From assembly GCA_025526995.1 (NCBI GenBank), contig JAHLKG010000014.1:620001-684000 (forward strand): a stretch of 64,000 bases of DNA. Reading direction: 5' to 3'. The notes beneath the pieces are model-generated. The model saw nothing but the letters and a program-made list of their open reading frames with translations, did no database searches and had not been told where the DNA came from. Below are positions 9,826-21,786 of this stretch, piece after piece; position 1 is the first letter of the stretch, and each line of letters begins with the position of its first letter. The DNA comes from Powellomyces hirtus. Lineage: Eukaryota > Chytridiomycota > Chytridiomycetes > Spizellomycetales > Powellomycetaceae. Position numbers and translations under genes: made by a program.

Positions 9826-10814
9826 TGTTGGAATGCGTTACACTCTGAAAGAGACGACATTTTGGTCAAAGTAGTAGATATAGATGCATTGTTTGTGTTA
9901 TGGGATGCAACAGATGATGGCGGCAGGACGACGACCATTGTCCGAAAGACACTCGGCTTGTCGTCGTCGGCCTTTTGGAGTGTTACCAACCTGACAGCTG
10001 CCCAGAGCAGAAGGAACAACCAGCAACCGTATCGTGCTCTCAACGATCGTTGCCACTGCAAGAAGATGAAAGTCTTGCGACACAGAGAGAACGGAGAAGA
10101 AAAATGAAAAGAACAACAAGGAAAAATAAAAGAAGCTAGCTGAAGAGCAGCAACGTTGCAAAGTCTCCGAGGGCGAGAGGAAACTGTATTAGACTCTTTT
10201 TTTTGACTGCTTCTCAAGGTTTCAGGGAACGCAACTCTTTTGTGAGGTGGGTTCCGCATAATTGGATGTGGGAGTTTCTTGAGTCACAAAGGGATTAAAT
10301 GGTCTCAGGGCACCACCAAACAAGGGCGTGGGAACGCGCAACGTCTTCACAAGTCGAGTGCGCCACATTTTCCCATCAGCCTAGAACACTCATCAATGGA
10401 AAATGGAGATATCGTGGAATGCGTATGCTATTTAGTTTATGATAAATTACCCCGGTTCACCCAAATTCTAAGAGCGTAACGTTTATAGACAAGAAGTGGA
10501 ACAAAACAAGTATGAGCAAGAATAAAACCAACCCCATTGTGCCACCAGTGCAAAGCAGACTAGAGAGAACATGTGAGGAAGGGACAGGGATGAGGGCAAG
10601 GACGGTCAATATGTACAATTCCGAAAGCGACCGACTCGTAAGGGTCCGCCCAATATTTGGGAGAAGAAGAGCTCGCTCGATGACGTGTGGGTGCATGCGT
10701 GCTGGTGCGCTTGGGGCGGGTGGATCAGAGGTGGTATGCGCGTTCTATACGATAACGTAGAGAGGAGAAGACCCTTTGCTTCAGACCGTAAGCAAGACGG
10801 GGAGACTCCATTTC
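9826..10814. other. intergenic, no gene seen
   Basis: This is the shared flank between the start of the RRM gene and the 3' end of the histidine kinase. It has short A/G-rich tracts (10090-10140) and overlapping ORFs on both strands without coding-like composition. I see no RNA gene or repeat. Confidence 0.5.
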
Positions 10815-13330
10815 TCAGACGCTAACATAGGTAGCCAACGGCGATGAGTGCTGCGGTTGCTGCTGCCTCGTGGGTATGTTGTTGTTGATGCTGCCGCTGC
10901 TACAGTTGCTGAGAGGGATATCCACCACCCGGTTCGGTGGAAGAGGTTGAATCGATGAGCTTCCGGAATCGTTGCCGGGGACTGGCGGTGTGGCACTACG
11001 AGAAATCGGAGCAGATGGAGAAAAATCGCGTGGTGTCGACACATTGGAAAAACGACCTATTCTGGATTCAGAAGACGACCGCGACGAGTCTGTAGAACGA
11101 GAATGCTTCAAACGAGGTCTTTGTCGGAGAGCGGCGGCCGCCGCTGAAGAAGCTTGTAAGCCGCTGTTGATTGTCGGGCGCCAATCGCTACGGATGGGCA
11201 GGCAAGGAGAGGAATACGCGGCAACTGCCAAGGAAGATCCGTCGCGGGAACTAGAAACTGTCGAGCTGTTGTTGTTGCTAGTGACACCTGCGGTGGTGAC
11301 CGAAGCGATGTTGTTCGGATCAGGCACTTTCGAGGACAACTTTGTGGCCATCAAGTCGGCGCCATGCAGCTCGATCACGTTGGCCAGCGTCTCGAGTTTG
11401 ACAGGTTTGGAAATGTGACCATTCATACCCGCGTCCAAGCAGCTGTTGCGGTCCGTCTCCATTGCATTGGCGGTCAAAGCAAGGATAACCGGCTGCAAGC
11501 CGCGCTGAGCAACGGACGGATCCGCTCGGATGGCTCGTGTCGCCTCCAATCCAGACATGTGTGGCCTAGCAAATGATACAGCGTCAGCAAACTTTTCGCG
11601 TTGAACAACGAACCATGTGTAACTCGCCATGACATTCGACCAGTCACCTACATTTGAATGTCCATTAAAATCAGGTCGTAAGGTTTGGCCACGATGGCGT
11701 TGACAGCTTCTCTGCCATCCTCCACAAGGTCAACATAGTCGTTATTGTATCCCAACTTTTGCAACAGGCGCAGCGACAGCTTTTGATTGACAGGATTGTC
11801 CTCAGCAACGAGTATGCGGATGGGGACACGCTCGGCCAATGTCTTGTACGCTCCTGGGGAGCAGTCAGCTGCCGGTGCGATGGGCAAAGCGCCCTGTTTC
11901 TCTGCATTTTCCGCGTTGAGCCAGCTGTAAGCCTCGGTCTTTTTGAGGCCGGCATTCGCGCTCATGGTTGCCTCTTGCGTGCACACCGGCATGGAAAGGG
12001 AGACGTAGAACGTGGAACCTTTTCCGTAGCAGCTGGTGGCCCACATACGACCATCCTTTTCGTCCATCAATTCCACCAGACGCTTGGAGATTGCCAGACC
12101 AAGTCCTGTGCCGCCGTAGCAGCGCTTCTCTGTGCTGTGGATTTGGCTAAAAGATTGGAAAAGCCCCTCCATCGACTCGGGGTGGATTCCAATGCCAGTG
12201 TCTGTAAAAGAGAGATTGCAGAGAAAAAAGTTAATTCCGACGTGTGTCACGGACCAAGTTTCCCGTAATACGACTTTTCGTACCTTCCACTTCAAATTGA
12301 ACTTTGACGTTGGTGATGACGCCTTCGGCATTAGTCACGTCTTCACCCTTGACGCGGACGTGGACTCCGCCTTTATCGGTGAATTTGACGGCGTTGCCGA
12401 GCAAGTTGATCAAAACCTGTCTGAGACGGTTGGCATCCCCCACCACGTATTTGGGGGTGCCTTCCGCGATTGATTGCGTCATCTGGATGCCCTTCGGAGA
12501 TGCATTCAGATCAAGCAGGTGGCACGCGCTCTGAAGACAAGCCACCAGATCGAATGGTCGAATGTCTAGATCCAATTTGCCAGCATCGATTTTTGAGAAA
12601 TCAAGCTAATTTGGGAAAAGAGCACAATGAGCCAGATGATGACGTGCAACATCAACATGGTCGCAGGCACAGGGAAGCCCGGGTGGCCCCTTCTCACTGA
12701 TGCACTGACGAGTTCTCTAAATCTACTTACCACGTCATTCACAATGAGCAGCAGCCCATCCGAGCACTCGCGCAGCGACTTGAGCAGGTCGAACTGATCC
12801 GTGTTAAGAGGCGTGTCCGCCAAGAGTGTTCCCAGGCCACTACAAAATTATAAGCGTTAAGATGAAGTACATGAGCTCGGCACGCCCATCACTGCCGTGC
12901 GTTCTTACATGATTCCATTCAGCGACGTTCGAATTTCGTGCGAGATTGTGCTCAAGAATCGACGCACGCTCTCGCTGCTGGACTTGTGCTGGCAACATCC
13001 AGAGTCAGTCTCCGGCGTTCGACTGCCAATGCTTTTATTCGCAGAAACCTCTGGTTTCTGTTCAACAACGCGTTGCGGGTGGTCGATAGGCTGTTTTGGC
13101 TTTTCGTCCTCTCGGATGCGGCTCGACGTTGCTGAAGCTGCTATTGAGCGTAATTGATGTTCGGCCTGATAACGTCGTATTGTCTCGAGAAGTGCCACGC
13201 CAAGCATTGCGCCTTGGGCAAAGCAGACAACGCTCTCTGTGAAGGACAAGTATTGGATGAGGGAGAGGGCAATGAGGAGCGGGACTGTGACCGGCAGCCG
13301 CGAGGAGGTGAAGGCTCTGTGCGGCGGTGC
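10815..13330 (-). CDS. hybrid sensor histidine kinase with C-terminal receiver
   Basis: The first recognised exon encodes membrane-spanning hydrophobic segments (VTVPLLIALSLIQYLSFT and QGAMLGVALLETI). The H-box FLSTISHEIRTSLNG follows, with His as phosphoacceptor, and is interrupted by an intron right after. Next come the dimerisation helix (SKIDAGKLDLDIRPFDL), the N-box GDANRLRQVLINLLGNAV, the G1 box DTGIGI and G2 GGTGLGLAIS of the ATPase. The receiver has ILVAEDNPVNQKL, phospho-acceptor LILMDIQMP, LTANAM and the Lys in SKPVKL. A Ser/Pro-rich tail of about 150 residues ends at 10815. It phosphorylates its own receiver and then an HPt protein in a two-component relay; the signal is unknown. 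The 5' end is uncertain: a possible start at 13375 is separated by an in-frame TAG (13331-13333) that doubles as a splice acceptor. Confidence 0.88.
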
Positions 13331-15851
13331 CTATTGAAGAACATGGGGGAAGCGGAGAACATGGAGGTCAGACATGATAAAAGCTTGGCAGCATGGCGGA
13401 GACAAGAGGTGGTGAGTACTGTACCATTGTCAGCTAGCTCTGCAGCCTATCAGTGATGAGGGGGAGGGAGGAGTAGCGGAATTGGGGTTGTGTGGAGGGA
13501 CAATTCAAAATGGGGTGATGACGCTTTGTAGATAGGGGAGTCGGTTGGTGCGTGTGCGGGGGGTTGAACAGGCTTCAGGTTTTGTTGTTTGCGACAGGCA
13601 GCGTGGGAATGCAATGGTGAGCAGCAGGGAAACAAAAGATGTCGAATGGAGAGATAGATTGTGCAATGCTGCGGGGACGGCCACGAAACGAAGAATAACG
13701 GAAGAGGGGCTACTGACTGAGGGACTCAACCAACGGTCAGCACAGTAGAAACGGGGGATTTTCCTCTTGTCTTTGTGTTGTCTGAGTAGGCGGGGCGTAT
13801 TCACGAACCTCTTTCGCTCAGCCAGTCAGCCATCCCTCAGCCCTTTGGATTTGGATGTTTGAGTTTGAATGAGTTGAGTCGAGTTCTCTTGTCTCTCGCA
13901 GATCCTTGAAATCACACACCCTCAGGATCTGCCGTTGGCGAGTGAAAAACTAATCAACTCATAGATCCTGGAACGCGGTACAACGTCCTCCATGTGCGCT
14001 CCGAGAAAAGACGAAACAACCAGCCCCCCGTTTTGCATAGAAAATCGCCCGCGCGACGTCATCGTGACGTTTCTTTGGCGTCATGTCGATCACCTTCTTC
14101 CTGGAACGTGCTTGAGACAACGTGACTGACTGCTGGCTTCTCTCACACGACATAAGAAGAAGAGTATATACGGTATGAATAGTTCCAAAGGCGGTTAATA
14201 ATGGGATACAACCGGATCGGCAGTGGTGCTCGCAACCGTGGGCCATCCCATCCAATCTTTCATCATCCGGGTCACGTGACGTGTTGCCCTTTGCATGTCA
14301 CGTGAACGCACATGACAAGTGGTGTGACTCACACGCTCGTCGTTGCAGGTTTCGTTGTTATTTGTTGTTGTTGTTGTTCCATTCCTTGCAGGTCTTGTTG
14401 GTCGTCAGCCTCCTCTTCAAGCGCTTGCTAAACCCCTGCGAACCCAGTTGGTCTGAACTTTTTCCCGAGGAGCATGTACAACAGTATAGCATACCGCTGG
14501 CGGACTCGAATCATTTTGGTTCATGGTGCAGGTGATTTGCGTCGTTAGCTGGAATGAGTTTGTCAGAACGAGTGCTGCTGTAACCCGGTGTATCTCAGAT
14601 CTCGTTCTGTAAAACTCGCAAAACAGATTGTTTTAAACTTCCTGTTGTTTGTTTCCTTATCGTTCTTTCTGTCTGTTGATAATTGAAGTTGAGCGTAGGA
14701 TAGATGGGAAGCCATTGTACGACGTGTGCTCCATATCGTAGGTGGAGGCGTAGAACAACTCAGTCACAACAGTAGCATTCTGCGGAACACTGGCGTGCTA
14801 CTTCTGCTACTTGCAGATATGATGAGCAGAGAGGGACAGAGCGTTCCAAGGTGGGTAGATGCCGAAACCTTCTCTCGCGTTTCCTTCCCGCCCGCGAGAG
14901 AGCAACAGTGAGAAAACTCCCGAGTATATTTTGCATTGATGATTCGAACATATGCGTGTCAACCGATTGCACTCTTGCGGCCCCCCCAACGTGCACTCTG
15001 TCCACTGTGTGTAGTTTACGTATCCACTGCAGAGAGGTGCACCTTCGGGTGGGCTTTTGTGTGTGGTATGTGTGCTATGCCAATGGTGGATACTATCATG
15101 CGACGGGGGCCCCATGACATGAGCGAAACACCTTTTGCAACAGGGAGTCTGAGCAAAGTATACCCCGGGCATTTTTTGCTCTCTCTCTTTCACTTCACAT
15201 GTCCGTCTGCTCGAGGGAGAGCCACAACGAAGGGGAGGGGATGGGAACTTGGAACGAGCTGCCGCAATATTCGTTTGCTGATCAATGTTTTTCCTCGCTT
15301 TCTCAGTTGTAGAGGTTCCCGGCGGCAGCCGGTGGTTTCCTTGACGCTCCTGGTTTGTCACTGCGCCGCGACGGCCTTCGGCCCATATTCTAGAGCATTC
15401 TTTTTTGAAATGAGCGTATATTTCTGCGTCACCTGTGGACATCGCTCCTTGCACATTATGCAAACGCGAGGTTTATTCACCTCCTTCCTTCGTTCCTTCT
15501 CATCAAAGACCACGTTGGGCCGCGATGCTTCACTTATTCACTTGGTGTGAGTGCTTCACAATATGTAAAATAAAAATAAAAAGAAGGTAATAGCCAGTCC
15601 ACGATCAATTTGGCCGAAGGCCGAAGAGGAAGGGAATAAACGACGGAAAAAAAACGAAGAAAGATGTGTATTTGAATGAAATGGTTGGCAGCCTATGGCC
15701 TTCCGAGTTATATTGTCCATGATTTTGATGTCAAAAATTAAGTATGTGCGTTGCTTGAATGTGTTGATGTATCGGCGGCGGATGCCGACGCGACGATATA
15801 GCCTGCGGTAGTCAGGAACGTGCGGAAGGTTTCCTGATCAGGACTCGGGTT
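13331..15851. other. intergenic region, 2.5 kb, no gene supported
   Basis: This stretch contains the uncertain 5' end of the histidine kinase, a pair of CACGTGA sites about 30 bp apart (14273-14305) and a short GTT microsatellite (about 14355-14380). Long ORFs overlap on both strands at 14.8-15.5 kb (218 and 204 codons). They shadow each other and neither shows a family motif or splice pattern, so I leave both out. Confidence 0.5.
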
Positions 15852-18800
15852 TCACTTCTTAATGACTTCGAATTTGCCCGTATTCTCGCTCGCAAGTGCC
15901 CACATGACGGCACAGCCCTCGGCGATACTGGCAAACGGCTGAATGAAGATGCTGGCGATAAAGTGAATGGGCACCATGTACCACTTTGTGCCAAAGTCGA
16001 GTTCCTGGAAGAGCACGCCCCACAGATAGAGCCAGTAGAAGTTGGCAAAGCAAAAGTTGGACAGGACGACGATCCACAGCGGCGAAGGCGAACCGTCCAC
16101 GATAAACGAAAACGGGATGTTGATGATCGTCGCGACCAAACAGAAGATGCCAATCGTCCACAGCTTGATGGCCATCTGCGGAAGATAGTACATTCCTTCA
16201 ATGTCTCGAATACCCATGTACCATCGTCGCCGTTGCTTCATGAAATCGCGGAGGGTGCCAGGTGATTGCTCTCGAACAATCCCGTGAATAGCACCGCAGC
16301 TGAATCCCTTCTGCCACGCCGCTTGACTGAACTCAAAGTCTTCAGCCAGCGTCCCAAAGTCCCATGTGTTTTCATTCTCCACCTCGCCGCTTGTCATCAG
16401 GAAACTTCCGTGCACTCCGAACACTGGTCGTTTCACGGTAGTGAACTGGAAGTTGAACCGTGCAAGATCATCCCCGACTCGAATTCCGTCCGCAACCGAG
16501 AAGAACCAGTTGTGCCAGTACTTGTAAGCGTTGTAGATAATGACACCTTGTCCAAAGTCGTGGTCCGTGTAGCGGATGAAGTCAAAGCATCGGCGAAGGG
16601 ATTCCCCGTCGATGGTAGATTCCTCGTCCATATGCAGAATCCAGTCATATCGCGACAGTCCTTGTGAGTGACGGAAGTAGTCCAATGCACGAGCTTTGTG
16701 CTGTAGAGCCAACGGAGCGACATCAGTATAGTTCTCCTGCACCTTGAGGTCATCGTCTACATTTGAACGCTTACCTTGGCGATGCCTTTCGGGCTCTTGT
16801 AATCGGCTGGACACACCACGTTGTCCAAGTCGGGATACGAATAGGGTGCGTCCGTGAGCACAACAACTCGAACGCTTGGGTGCAGACGTTCCAAGGGTTT
16901 CATCCGATTGTACCCACGGCGGACAGCCTCCTCGTTGGAACCCTGCGTGACGATGAGAATATAGAAGTTGCGCAGAAGATCGCGTTTCACGGGGCGCTTG
17001 TCCATCGTGATTTTCCTGTGCGCAATTCGAGGCGTGCAGAAGCCGACGTACGTAATAATACAATAGGGTACGGACAAGCACCACCTGAGAGCAAGTGAAG
17101 ACACCGTGTGAGCATGACAAATAAAATGCACCTTATGTGTCAGAAGTACTTACAGAATCCGCCACAAGCTTCCAAAGGTCAAGACGTCCCAACTCCAGGG
17201 ACCGATCGGGTTGTAAAAGAACCAAAGTGCCGCCAGCGCAGGAATGCCAACGAAGTGAACGGGAAAGAGAAAACTGTTCAGGCGCAAAAGCCAGGCGGTT
17301 CTCATTGCCTCCTTGTCTTGGCTGAGATCTGCAGTCCAGAATGTAGAACGCAAATCCTGGGGACGGACAGCAAAATCGGCCGGACTCATCGCAGTTCGAT
17401 CACGCACGATCGGCGTCCTCCAGTTGTGTATGAACCAGTTGAATTTACGGCAACCTGCAACAAAACCCAGACCCCTTCGCCTGACCCATCCGGTGAATCG
17501 CCTGGGACTTTTCCTGACCAAAGTCACAGCTCCCTTCCCTGCCTTCAAAGGCAGCTCCCCAATACGGGTGGTCCCCTTTTCGAAGAGCTCGTTCCACATC
17601 CAGCGCGCCAGGTTGAGCGCACCCTTGTCGACAGTGTGGTAGAACACCCAGCCGAGTGCGATGGTGATGGCGAGACATGCAACGTATGTAAAGATGATGT
17701 TGTTCCAATACGACCATCCCTCCGATTGGAGATGAAGAATGATTCGTGGCATGATCGAGTAAATAACCGTCATTTGAAGTACGTAGGTCCCAAACGTGAC
17801 TTTGCCGAGGAAGACAAAGATCCTGGAAGAGAAGAAATACTGGGCAGCATGAGAAAGCTCCACGTATACGAGAAGCGAAAATGCCGTGACCCAGTATGAA
17901 AAACGCATCTACCAAGTTTGCGCTGATTAGACCAACTGTCAACAATTTCCAACAGATGGTGCGTGCAGATAAATACCACTTGAGGCCACATGTCCTTCAG
18001 CTGGACGCCGACAGTGCCCTCGACTGCCAACAGGGTGTGCTTGGCAAAGAAGTTGTCCAAGGCGTTGGCGAAGGAGCTCCAGATTATGAGCGTGAACGCC
18101 AACACCAAGAAGGACATCTGAATCGCCATCACCACATAGAAGGGTTGAGACTGCAGTACCCTTTTGGTAATGTTGCTGGCGGCAAGGTCCGAGAGCAGCA
18201 GGCCAAGGACGAAAAGCTGAGACAAGGAGGAAGTCACAGTGAGATGTGATGAATGAATTGGGAAATATCCAACTATGTCATACCAAGTTGGGGCTGGAGA
18301 CAAATACGAGAAATACTGCGATGAAGAAGTACACGTAGTACCGCCGTCGGGTCATCATCACCATGAACGTTGACAAGATGTAGACATATACCGATCCTGA
18401 AATGAAAACGCAAGAGCAAGTTAGTCAATCTTCACGTGGCGTCCACTCAACGATCATCGGTATCTTACCCCAGAACTGATCATACATGGACCAGAGAGAA
18501 CTTCCATGATCCAGTATCTCCTTGTGGTTGGGACTGGAGAGCTTTCGAGTAAAAATACCATGTCAATTGATTAGACATGTGAACGTTCAAAGGGAAGAGA
18601 ACTGGGGACATACCACTCGGATGAAAAAGCTAATAAAGTCACCAGAGCTCTCGATTTGGCACCAATACGGTTTGTTGATATAGCTTTGAAGAAAGGGTTT
18701 GACTTCGGCAGCCACGTCTGTAGCCTCATGCAAGCAAACCTGCTGCTGCATGAGGGCGAGAACAAGGATTGGAAGTGCCAATCGGATCGTCCGTCGAAAG

Positions 18801-19609
18801 ATGGCCGAGGCCAGAGATCGCCATCGAACGACACCCGAGTTGCGCCCGCGCAAGAAGCCAAACGTCAACACACGACCAGAGAGCAAGAAGAACAAGGCGA
18901 CAGCTAGCTGTCCATTTCGGAGGAAACTCATGGGAGAGCCCCAGGGGAGTGTCTCTGGGTGTTGCTCGGCGAACGTGTTGTCGCCAAAGTGATGTGTGAA
19001 AATGATCAGGGATGCGACGCCACGAAGGCCATCGATCCACGTTGTGCGGTCGACGGGCGCTCGTCGTGGAGTGGCTGCACCGCCGGGAGCTGCTGCTACA
19101 ACCGGTTGGACCGAGGAGAGTCGGTTCGCCTCCAACTTCTCGACCTCGACCGTGTCTCTCGTGTCTCCATTTCCATAGTACTGTGGCTGATATGCAGTCT
19201 CGACCTTTGTCTCTTCCGACGACTTTGGCGGCACTTGAAGCTCACTTGCGGAGACGACCGTGACGGGATGGTAATCTGTCGAGCTGTCGGAGCGAGCGGA
19301 GCCGGAAGTGGGAACAGTTAAGGTTGACGCAATTTGACTTGGACGCGTCGCGGTAGTGCAAATGTTCCCAAGTGCGAAATGCACTGCAGGATGACACCGC
19401 TAGTTGCACACTTACTTGACTACAATACCATGAGAGAGGTCCTCATCCAGTTCCGAGTCTTCGTCCACGAGAGTGGAGGATTCATGGTCAGAAGAATCTC
19501 CGATCGAGGACGCAACAGAATTCAGGTGCCGAGCGTGAAGCAGGTCTTGCATGGACTGCGTTCGCAGCTGGTGCTCGGAAAAGGGACCAAAGTGGTGATG
19601 ATTGGACAT
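15852..19609 (-). CDS. acyltransferase-3 fused to egghead/BRE-3-like family-2 glycosyltransferase
   Basis: Eight exons form one frame of roughly 1100 residues. The start is probably MSNHHHFGPFSEH (19609), with an alternative at 19384. After a Ser/Thr-rich leader comes an acyltransferase-3 domain: DGLRGVASLIIFTHH with the conserved Arg and His, then LLSGRVLTFGFLRGR, about ten membrane helices and FLGKVTFGTYVLQM. Without a break, exon 17154-17908 runs into two further helices (LLRLNSFLFPVHFVGIPAL) that begin the glycosyltransferase. Later exons carry FYILIVTQGSNEE, LHMDEES (DxD-like), GVHGSFLMTSGEVEN, LAEDFEFS and QRRRW, the family-2 catalytic motifs and closest in wording to egghead/BRE-3 beta-1,4-mannosyltransferase. 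The protein should sit in the ER/Golgi membrane and could both extend and acylate a glycan; substrates are inferred. The intron at 16737-16774 is only 32-38 nt. Confidence 0.85.
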
Positions 19610-21786
19610 GCTTCAGTCTGTATTGATTAGGGGAACCCGTCACTGCAGAGGAGATTGGTTCGTGGCGTCAAGTCGTCACTGCAGAGGGGATTGGTTCGTG
19701 GCGTCAACTGGCCGACGGATATGCGAGTGACTGCGAAGGGCAGGCAGGCATGCAAAGAAGAACGAGAGACAGAGCACGCTCAGTGAGCAACAGAAACACA
19801 CCAAGGACAAGGAAGAGATAGAACAGGACAAGCAGAGGGGGGGACAGGCACTACGGAGATGCATAGATATATATGTAAACGTTGACTGGACCACATACAT
19901 ACATGTTCAGATAAGAAATGGGGCGCTGTTAGGATTTCTGCGCAGCCATGCACATGCAGCACCGTTATTGCGAAGGGCAGTTGCGGAACAATCAAATCAC
20001 TGAAGACCGAGTGGTGGGGCCAAGGGGGGCGGAAACGGAAGAAAGGAACGAAGGAATAAGGAACAAAGAACAAGACACCACCGTTCTCACCCGAAGGAAG
20101 GAAGGCGGGAAGGGAAGAAGAGCGCAACGCAGGGGGGTGGGCGCAAACAAACAAAGCAAACAAAAAAAGAGCTCTGCTAGAAATCAGTGGGCGGGGGGCG
20201 GGAGGATGGGGGTTCAAATAACTAATAAGAATCATGGGCTTCAGACCTGGCTGCGCATGTTTGACTGGAGGCATGATTTGCCATTTTGATTGAATACGAC
20301 GGGACGCGGCGGTGTAAGAAAAAACCCCGAAGAGTGAGTGAGTGATTGAGACGGGAAGGACGGGAACGCGACGCGTGCGAAGAATTCCCCTTCCCTCCCC
20401 GCGCTGCCCACTGCACTCAAGCAGCGTTTCTTCCATTCGGTATGACGTTTTCTCGTGACACCCGCTGCCATGCGTTCAAGAAATGCGCATGCTCTGTGTC
20501 TCAACGGACGGGCACAACGCACGCGTTCGTCATAATGTTGCTGTATCTCGAAAAGACCCACGAAACTTTGATAGAGAGGATGGGAAACAGGCACACTACG
20601 ACGTGCTGACACGTGGCCGTAGAAGCATGGCAAATTCGCCTTCCAGAATCGGGACCTTCCTAAACCAGTATCGATATAGTAGCGAATGTGATGAATTGTG
20701 CGATCAAGGCGGCCTTTTAAGTTGATTTCTTTTTTCAAAATGCAAAAGAGCCAAACGTGTTTAAACTTCCTCGTGCTGTTTGTGCATAGAGAGATAGATA
20801 GATACAGGATGTGCCGAGACCTCTGAGGATTTGCGCAAGAATGCGGCTAATCTGATGCGAGAGAGAATGGCCACGAGGCGGCTGAGCTGAGCGATAAGCC
20901 GCAGAGAAGGAAGGAATTACAAGGGACAAGGGACTCGTAAATTCGATTCTTTTGCGGCCAGCAGAGTGAGTTGTGGCCATTGGCGAATCCCTGGTATCCA
21001 TCCAATTCATTCCATTCCATTGCGTGCCATGCGCGGCCCATCCACCCCATCCATCCCGTGGTGTATATCTAGTATCTAATGTATCATTCATTTCATGGGG
21101 ATGAGGCTTAGCTGCGTGCGCTTGCGTCGAACAAAACGAACAAAACGAACGAGGAACGAGGCGTGTGCGTCCCACGCGTCTTTCTCGCCTTCTTCGCAGA
21201 AGTTCGCGCTTCTTCCCAACGATGATCCAGTATCGATATCATAGATTACGCGTGCTCGACTGACTGACGACTGACTGACGGGCTGCTCGCCACTCGCCAC
21301 TCGTTCATGAATGATGATGCCATAGCACAGTGAGCCAGGGGGCAATTCCAGTGGTCCCCCATGCTGCGAACCACCTCCTGTCCGTTCTCTGTTCCCAACA
21401 CAAATCGACAAACACATTCCCCATCACATCAGGCCGACCAGTGTAGGTTTCTCACACTTCCAGGTGAGTGATCCGCTCTTCTCTCAATGAGAACATTCTG
21501 CTGTCTTCTGTGAGAACATAACAATTCCCGGCGCCCGGCTTCCGTCGCCCCCCACCGAGTTCTTTATTGTCTGACGCCCATTCCTGACTTTGTTCTCACC
21601 CATCATTTGATTACACATCTCTTGTTCTTTTCGCGGCAGGCCGACGACCAGAAAACACCGAACGGCTGCATCCCGTCACGCTAGTCACTCTGATATACAC
21701 ATTCGCTCTGAACCCTAACACAGCCGCTTGAAACCTCGAGGGCTGCGCAAGAACGACAAAAATACTCGCAGAAACATTGTAAAAAC
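19610..21786. other. divergent promoter region between the two acyltransferase genes
   Basis: This 2.2-kb stretch separates two divergently transcribed acyltransferase-3 genes. It has a long purine-rich tract on the plus strand (about 19985-20175), short GATA-type repeats (AGATAGATAGATA near 20790) and CCATT/CCATC runs (about 20998-21055). ORFs present are low in information and overlap on both strands. No gene is supported. Confidence 0.5.

Noticed and set aside
13331..13333. Possible reassigned TAG codon (alternative nuclear code)
   Set aside because: The other genes in the window use TAA, TAG and TGA as normal ends, and this TAG fits a splice acceptor.
14807..15550. Long overlapping ORFs on both strands (218 and 204 codons)
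   Set aside because: They cover each other, lack splice signals and motifs, and their amino-acid mix looks like shadow translation of a GC-rich spacer.
19985..20175. Purine-rich ORF as a gene between the acyltransferase pair
   Set aside because: The translation is a low-complexity Lys/Arg/Glu/Gly run with no start context or splice sites.
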